64,000 bases of DNA from DAOUBF01 sp034432795 (GTDB taxonomy: Bacteria > Chloroflexota > Anaerolineae > DSLN01). The stretch covers positions 62,001 to 126,000 of the forward strand of contig DAOUBF010000006.1 in assembly GCA_034432795.1 (NCBI GenBank). Direction: 5' to 3'. Position 1 is the stretch's first letter. Every line of letters starts with the position of its first letter. Shown in pieces: positions 61,396 to 64,000 of this stretch. The notes under the pieces are model-generated. The model did not search any database and was not told the DNA's origin. It was given only the letters and a program-made list of their open reading frames with translations. A program made the translations under genes and the position numbers.

Positions 61396-62181
61396 ATGGT
61401 CCAACCACCGGTTGATTCTACCCCTATCGTCAGCATTGAGAACGTCAGCAAGGTCTTCGGCAACGGCGCCAACAGCACCACCGCGCTCCATCGCGTCAAC
61501 CTGAGCATTCAGCCAGGCGAGTTCGTCTCGCTCATCGGCCCCTCCGGCTGCGGCAAGTCCACACTGTTGCGCCTGGTCGCCGACCTGCTCCAGCCAACAG
61601 AGGGAACCATCCGTGTCAAGGGCAAAACGCCGCGCCAGGCCCGCCTGGACCGCGATTACGGCATGGTATTCCAGTCGCCGGTGCTCTACGACTGGCGCAC
61701 AGTTAAGCGCAACGTGCAGCTCCCCCTGGAGATCATGCGCTATCCGCCCGCCGAGCGCGAGCGGCTGGCTGAGGAGATGCTGGCGCTGGTCGGGCTGGCC
61801 GAGTTCCGCAACCACCGGCCCTGGCAACTATCGGGCGGCATGCAACAGCGCGTGGCCATTGCCCGCGCCCTGGCCTTCAAGCCCTCCATCCTGCTCATGG
61901 ATGAACCCTTCGGCGCGCTGGATGAGTTGACCCGCGAGCGCATGAACTACGAGTTGCTCAACATTTGGGGTCAGACGAACACTACCGTCATCTTCGTGAC
62001 CCACTCTATCCCCGAAGCCGTGTTCCTGTCCAGCCGCGTCGTGGTCATGACCCCCCGCCCCGGCAAGATTGAGAAAGTCATCCCTATTGACCTGCCCCGA
62101 CCGCGCACTTTTGAGACGCGGGAGCAGACACGCTTCTTTGAGTTGGTCACCGAAGTGCGCGAAAGCCTGAGGGAGACATAA
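61396..62181 (+). CDS. ABC transporter ATP-binding protein (SsuB/TauB-like)
   Basis: 261 residues. Walker A GPSGCGKST, Q-loop, LSGGMQQRVAIARAL signature, Walker B ILLMDEPFGALDE and His switch VTHSIPEAVF. Pairs with the two permeases. 3 bp after the first permease. Confidence 0.95.
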   Translation: MVQPPVDSTPIVSIENVSKVFGNGANSTTALHRVNLSIQPGEFVSLIGPSGCGKSTLLRLVADLLQPTEGTIRVKGKTPRQARLDRDYGMVFQSPVLYDWRTVKRNVQLPLEIMRYPPAERERLAEEMLALVGLAEFRNHRPWQLSGGMQQRVAIARALAFKPSILLMDEPFGALDELTRERMNYELLNIWGQTNTTVIFVTHSIPEAVFLSSRVVVMTPRPGKIEKVIPIDLPRPRTFETREQTRFFELVTEVRESLRET

Positions 62182-63134
62182 TGGCCGTTGAGGTCCCGGA
62201 GATTTATGCCGAGCGCGCTGCCGACCGCCTGATTATCGGTCGCACTACACGGCTGCTGCGGCGTTACATCCCGGCGTTGGTGGTCTTTATTCTGGTTATC
62301 CTCATTTGGGAATGGGCGTTCCACTTCTTCCAGATCGGCAGCTTCCTCCTCCGCCCGCCCTCCAGCATCGCCCGCAAGTTCGTGGAATTGTGCCCGCCGG
62401 CCTCCATTGGGCCGGGGTTCGCCAACGCCGCCGTGACCTTCGTGAGCGGCCTGGTGCAGCCAAGCCGGTGGTCGCGGCTGGGGCTGGATGTCTATGGGGC
62501 GATGGGCGATTGTACGCTGTTCGGCCGGGGGCTGTACACGTTTATGGAGGCCATTGGCGGCTACATCATTGGCTGTGGGCTGGGGCTGCTCGTCGGCTTG
62601 AGCATCGCCCGCTGGCCTGCGGCCTCTCGCCTGATCATGCCCTACGCCATCGCCACCAACTCCATCCCCATCATCGCGCTCTCGCCCATCATGACGGTCT
62701 GGTTCGGCATTGAGCAAGGCTCTAAGATCGCCATCGTGGCCGTCATGACCTTCTTCCCCATGCTGCTCTCCACCATCCGGGGGTTGAACTCCGCCGACCG
62801 GGCCTCGCTGGACCTGATGCGCTCGTATGCGGCCACAGAGCTAGAGGTGTTCTTCAAGCTGCGCCTGCCGACCGCGTTACCGTTCATGTTCAGCGCGCTC
62901 AAGGTCGCCACAACGCTGAGCATGATCGGCGCGGTGGTGGCCGAGTTCTTCGGCGGCTTCACCAAGGCGTTGGGCGTGTATATCAAGAGCGAAGCCAGCC
63001 TGCTGCACCTGGATGAGGCCTGGGCAGCGATCATCGTCGCCTGCATCCTGGGCATCGCCTTCTACTGGGTTATTGCTTTGATTGAGCGGCTGGCCTTGCC
63101 CTGGCATGTCTCGTTCAGGACGGAAGACGGATGA
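62181..63134 (+). CDS. ABC transporter permease, second copy
   Basis: 317 residues. EAA loop LDLMRSYAATELEVFFKLRLPTALP is similar to the first permease, so the two likely form a heterodimer. Its ATG overlaps the ATPase stop (TAATG). The last residues FRTEDG run into a family-C repeat, a sign that the repeat has been captured in the coding end. Confidence 0.9.
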   Translation: MAVEVPEIYAERAADRLIIGRTTRLLRRYIPALVVFILVILIWEWAFHFFQIGSFLLRPPSSIARKFVELCPPASIGPGFANAAVTFVSGLVQPSRWSRLGLDVYGAMGDCTLFGRGLYTFMEAIGGYIIGCGLGLLVGLSIARWPAASRLIMPYAIATNSIPIIALSPIMTVWFGIEQGSKIAIVAVMTFFPMLLSTIRGLNSADRASLDLMRSYAATELEVFFKLRLPTALPFMFSALKVATTLSMIGAVVAEFFGGFTKALGVYIKSEASLLHLDEAWAAIIVACILGIAFYWVIALIERLALPWHVSFRTEDG

Positions 63135-63210
63135 CGGAGGACGGACCCCTCCCCTTACTTCCCTCCCCTAATAGGGGGGGGGAAGGGGGAGGGGTTCCTC
63201 CGTCTTCTGT
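63131..63210. repeat. composite long hairpin of family A and C
   Basis: ACGGAGGACGG, CCCCTCCCC...TAATA...GGGGAGGGG and CCTCCGTCTTCTG, roughly symmetric over 75 nt. It lies between the second permease and the binding-protein gene and may modulate their relative mRNA levels. Confidence 0.75.
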
Positions 63211-63310
63211 CCTGACACTGGGGAAGGGGGTGATTCTCAAAAAAACGAATCGTCTGGCGTGCGAATACCCCATCATTTAAGCCTGAATCTTAAGGGAGGA
63301 GGAACGCGCT

Positions 63311-64000
63311 ATGAAACCCAAGTGGATGCCCACAGCCCTGCTGATCGTCGTGCTCAGCCTACTCATCACCGCATGTGGTGGTACCCCCCAACCCGCAGCC
63401 ACAGGCGCCAAGGACAAGGTCACGCTTCAGCTCAAGTGGGTGGTGCAGTCGCAATTCGCCGGCTATTATGCCGCCAAGGAGAAGGGCTTTTACGATGCCG
63501 AGAACCTGGACGTGACCATCCAGCCCGGCGGCCCCGACATCATCCCGGAGCAGGTCGTCGCCGGTGGATCGGCCCAGTTCGGCCTGGACTGGCTGCCCAG
63601 CCTGCTCTCCGCCCGCGAGCAGGGCACGCCGCTGGTCAACATCGCCCAGGTCTTCCAGTACAGCGGCATGCGCGAGATTTTCTGGAAAGATAGCGGCATG
63701 ACCGGCGTGGCGGACTTCAAGGGCAAAAAGATCGCCGTCTGGCTGGGCGGCAACGAGTTTGAGCTGTTGGCCACGCTCAACAAGTACGGCCTGGACAAGG
63801 ACAAGGACCTGACCATCGTGCAGCAGCCCTTTGATATGAACCTGCTGCTCAACCGCGAGGTGGACGCGGCGGCGGCCATGACCTATAACGAGTACGCCCA
63901 GGTCCTGGAGACGACCAACCCCAAGACCGGCCAACTCTACAAGCCGGAGGACCTGGTGGTGATTGACTTCAACAAGGAGGGCACAGCCATGCTGGAGGAC
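63311..64000 (+). CDS. NMT1/THI5-type solute-binding lipoprotein, 5' part
   Basis: 230 codons in the window; the gene continues beyond the right edge. Lipobox LLITAC22. KVTLQLKWVVQSQFAGYYAA and GVWLGGNE-like blocks are those of the NMT1 fold used in ThiY (pyrimidine), RibY (riboflavin) and related uptake systems. With two permeases and one ATPase the importer probably takes up a vitamin or vitamin precursor; the substrate is not fixed. Ribosome site GGGAGGAGG. Confidence 0.9.
   Translation, partial: MKPKWMPTALLIVVLSLLITACGGTPQPAATGAKDKVTLQLKWVVQSQFAGYYAAKEKGFYDAENLDVTIQPGGPDIIPEQVVAGGSAQFGLDWLPSLLSAREQGTPLVNIAQVFQYSGMREIFWKDSGMTGVADFKGKKIAVWLGGNEFELLATLNKYGLDKDKDLTIVQQPFDMNLLLNREVDAAAAMTYNEYAQVLETTNPKTGQLYKPEDLVVIDFNKEGTAMLED

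Overview
This is a GC-rich (clearly above 60 %) bacterial chromosome segment. The gene content and style suggest a member of the Chloroflexota, probably of the Anaerolineae/Thermoflexus kind. The evidence is a split complex I module with fused NuoC/D, four-subunit 2-oxoacid:ferredoxin oxidoreductase, many lipoproteins with Thr/Pro-rich linkers, LVIVD repeat proteins, a secreted protease ending in an LFLPIIQK-type tail, and AAA/CHAT signalling genes. This assignment is an inference; no rRNA or tRNA gene is present to confirm it.

Layout. 1-3803 (minus): folK 3' of the edge, a DUF364-type gene, a rubrerythrin/VIT1 iron protein, an Mrp/NBP35 ATPase without its CxxC motif and a Cys-rich small protein. 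3925-9156 (minus): one operon read from a near-perfect sigma-70 promoter (9295-9323): aldehyde dehydrogenase, iscX, nuoB, nuoCD, nuoI. 9656-18846 (plus): an amino-acid/2-oxoacid block with ferredoxin oxidoreductase delta-alpha-beta-gamma, a CBS protein, a LysN-like aminotransferase, alanine dehydrogenase, CoA-transferase, a second CBS protein and proline iminopeptidase. 19386-23486 (plus): sdhC-sdhD-(Uma2 nuclease)-sdhA-sdhB. 23643-28974 (plus): GAF sensor kinase, NarL-type regulator and a LutB-LutC fusion. 28937-39908 (minus): membrane and surface proteins (a zinc-protease-like protein, polytopic membrane proteins, two beta-propeller lipoproteins) and an ECF sigma/anti-sigma pair. 40206-44043: a short CysRS, rsmI, a KaiC-like ATPase and a lipoprotein PPIase. 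44224-56301 (minus): a secreted subtilisin, a methyltransferase and a cassette of lipase-like hydrolase, CHAT protease, helical membrane protein, nSTAND NTPase and lipoprotein. 56588-60008: NUDIX, OsmC, holB and a PHP phosphoesterase. 60478-64000 (plus): an ABC importer (permease, ATPase, permease, binding protein; the last gene runs off the edge).

Most exciting item. In 49452-56301 the CHAT protease ends, and the STAND NTPase begins, with matching ~24-residue tags (VTI..GDV..G.VTGV.IG). This is what an effector-sensor pair coupled by a shared homotypic or amyloid-like signalling motif would look like. With the hydrolase and the helical membrane protein it forms a candidate multi-effector conflict or cell-death system.

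Second theme. Nearly every intergenic space is filled with dispersed palindromes (at least five sequence families). Several lie inside reading frames or provide start or stop codons (LutB-LutC fusion, ferredoxin oxidoreductase beta, LVIVD lipoprotein, sensor kinase, subtilisin). Third, several genes (26758, 31010, 44043, 60008) have a -10 hexamer placed so that transcription would start on the start codon, i.e. predicted leaderless mRNAs.
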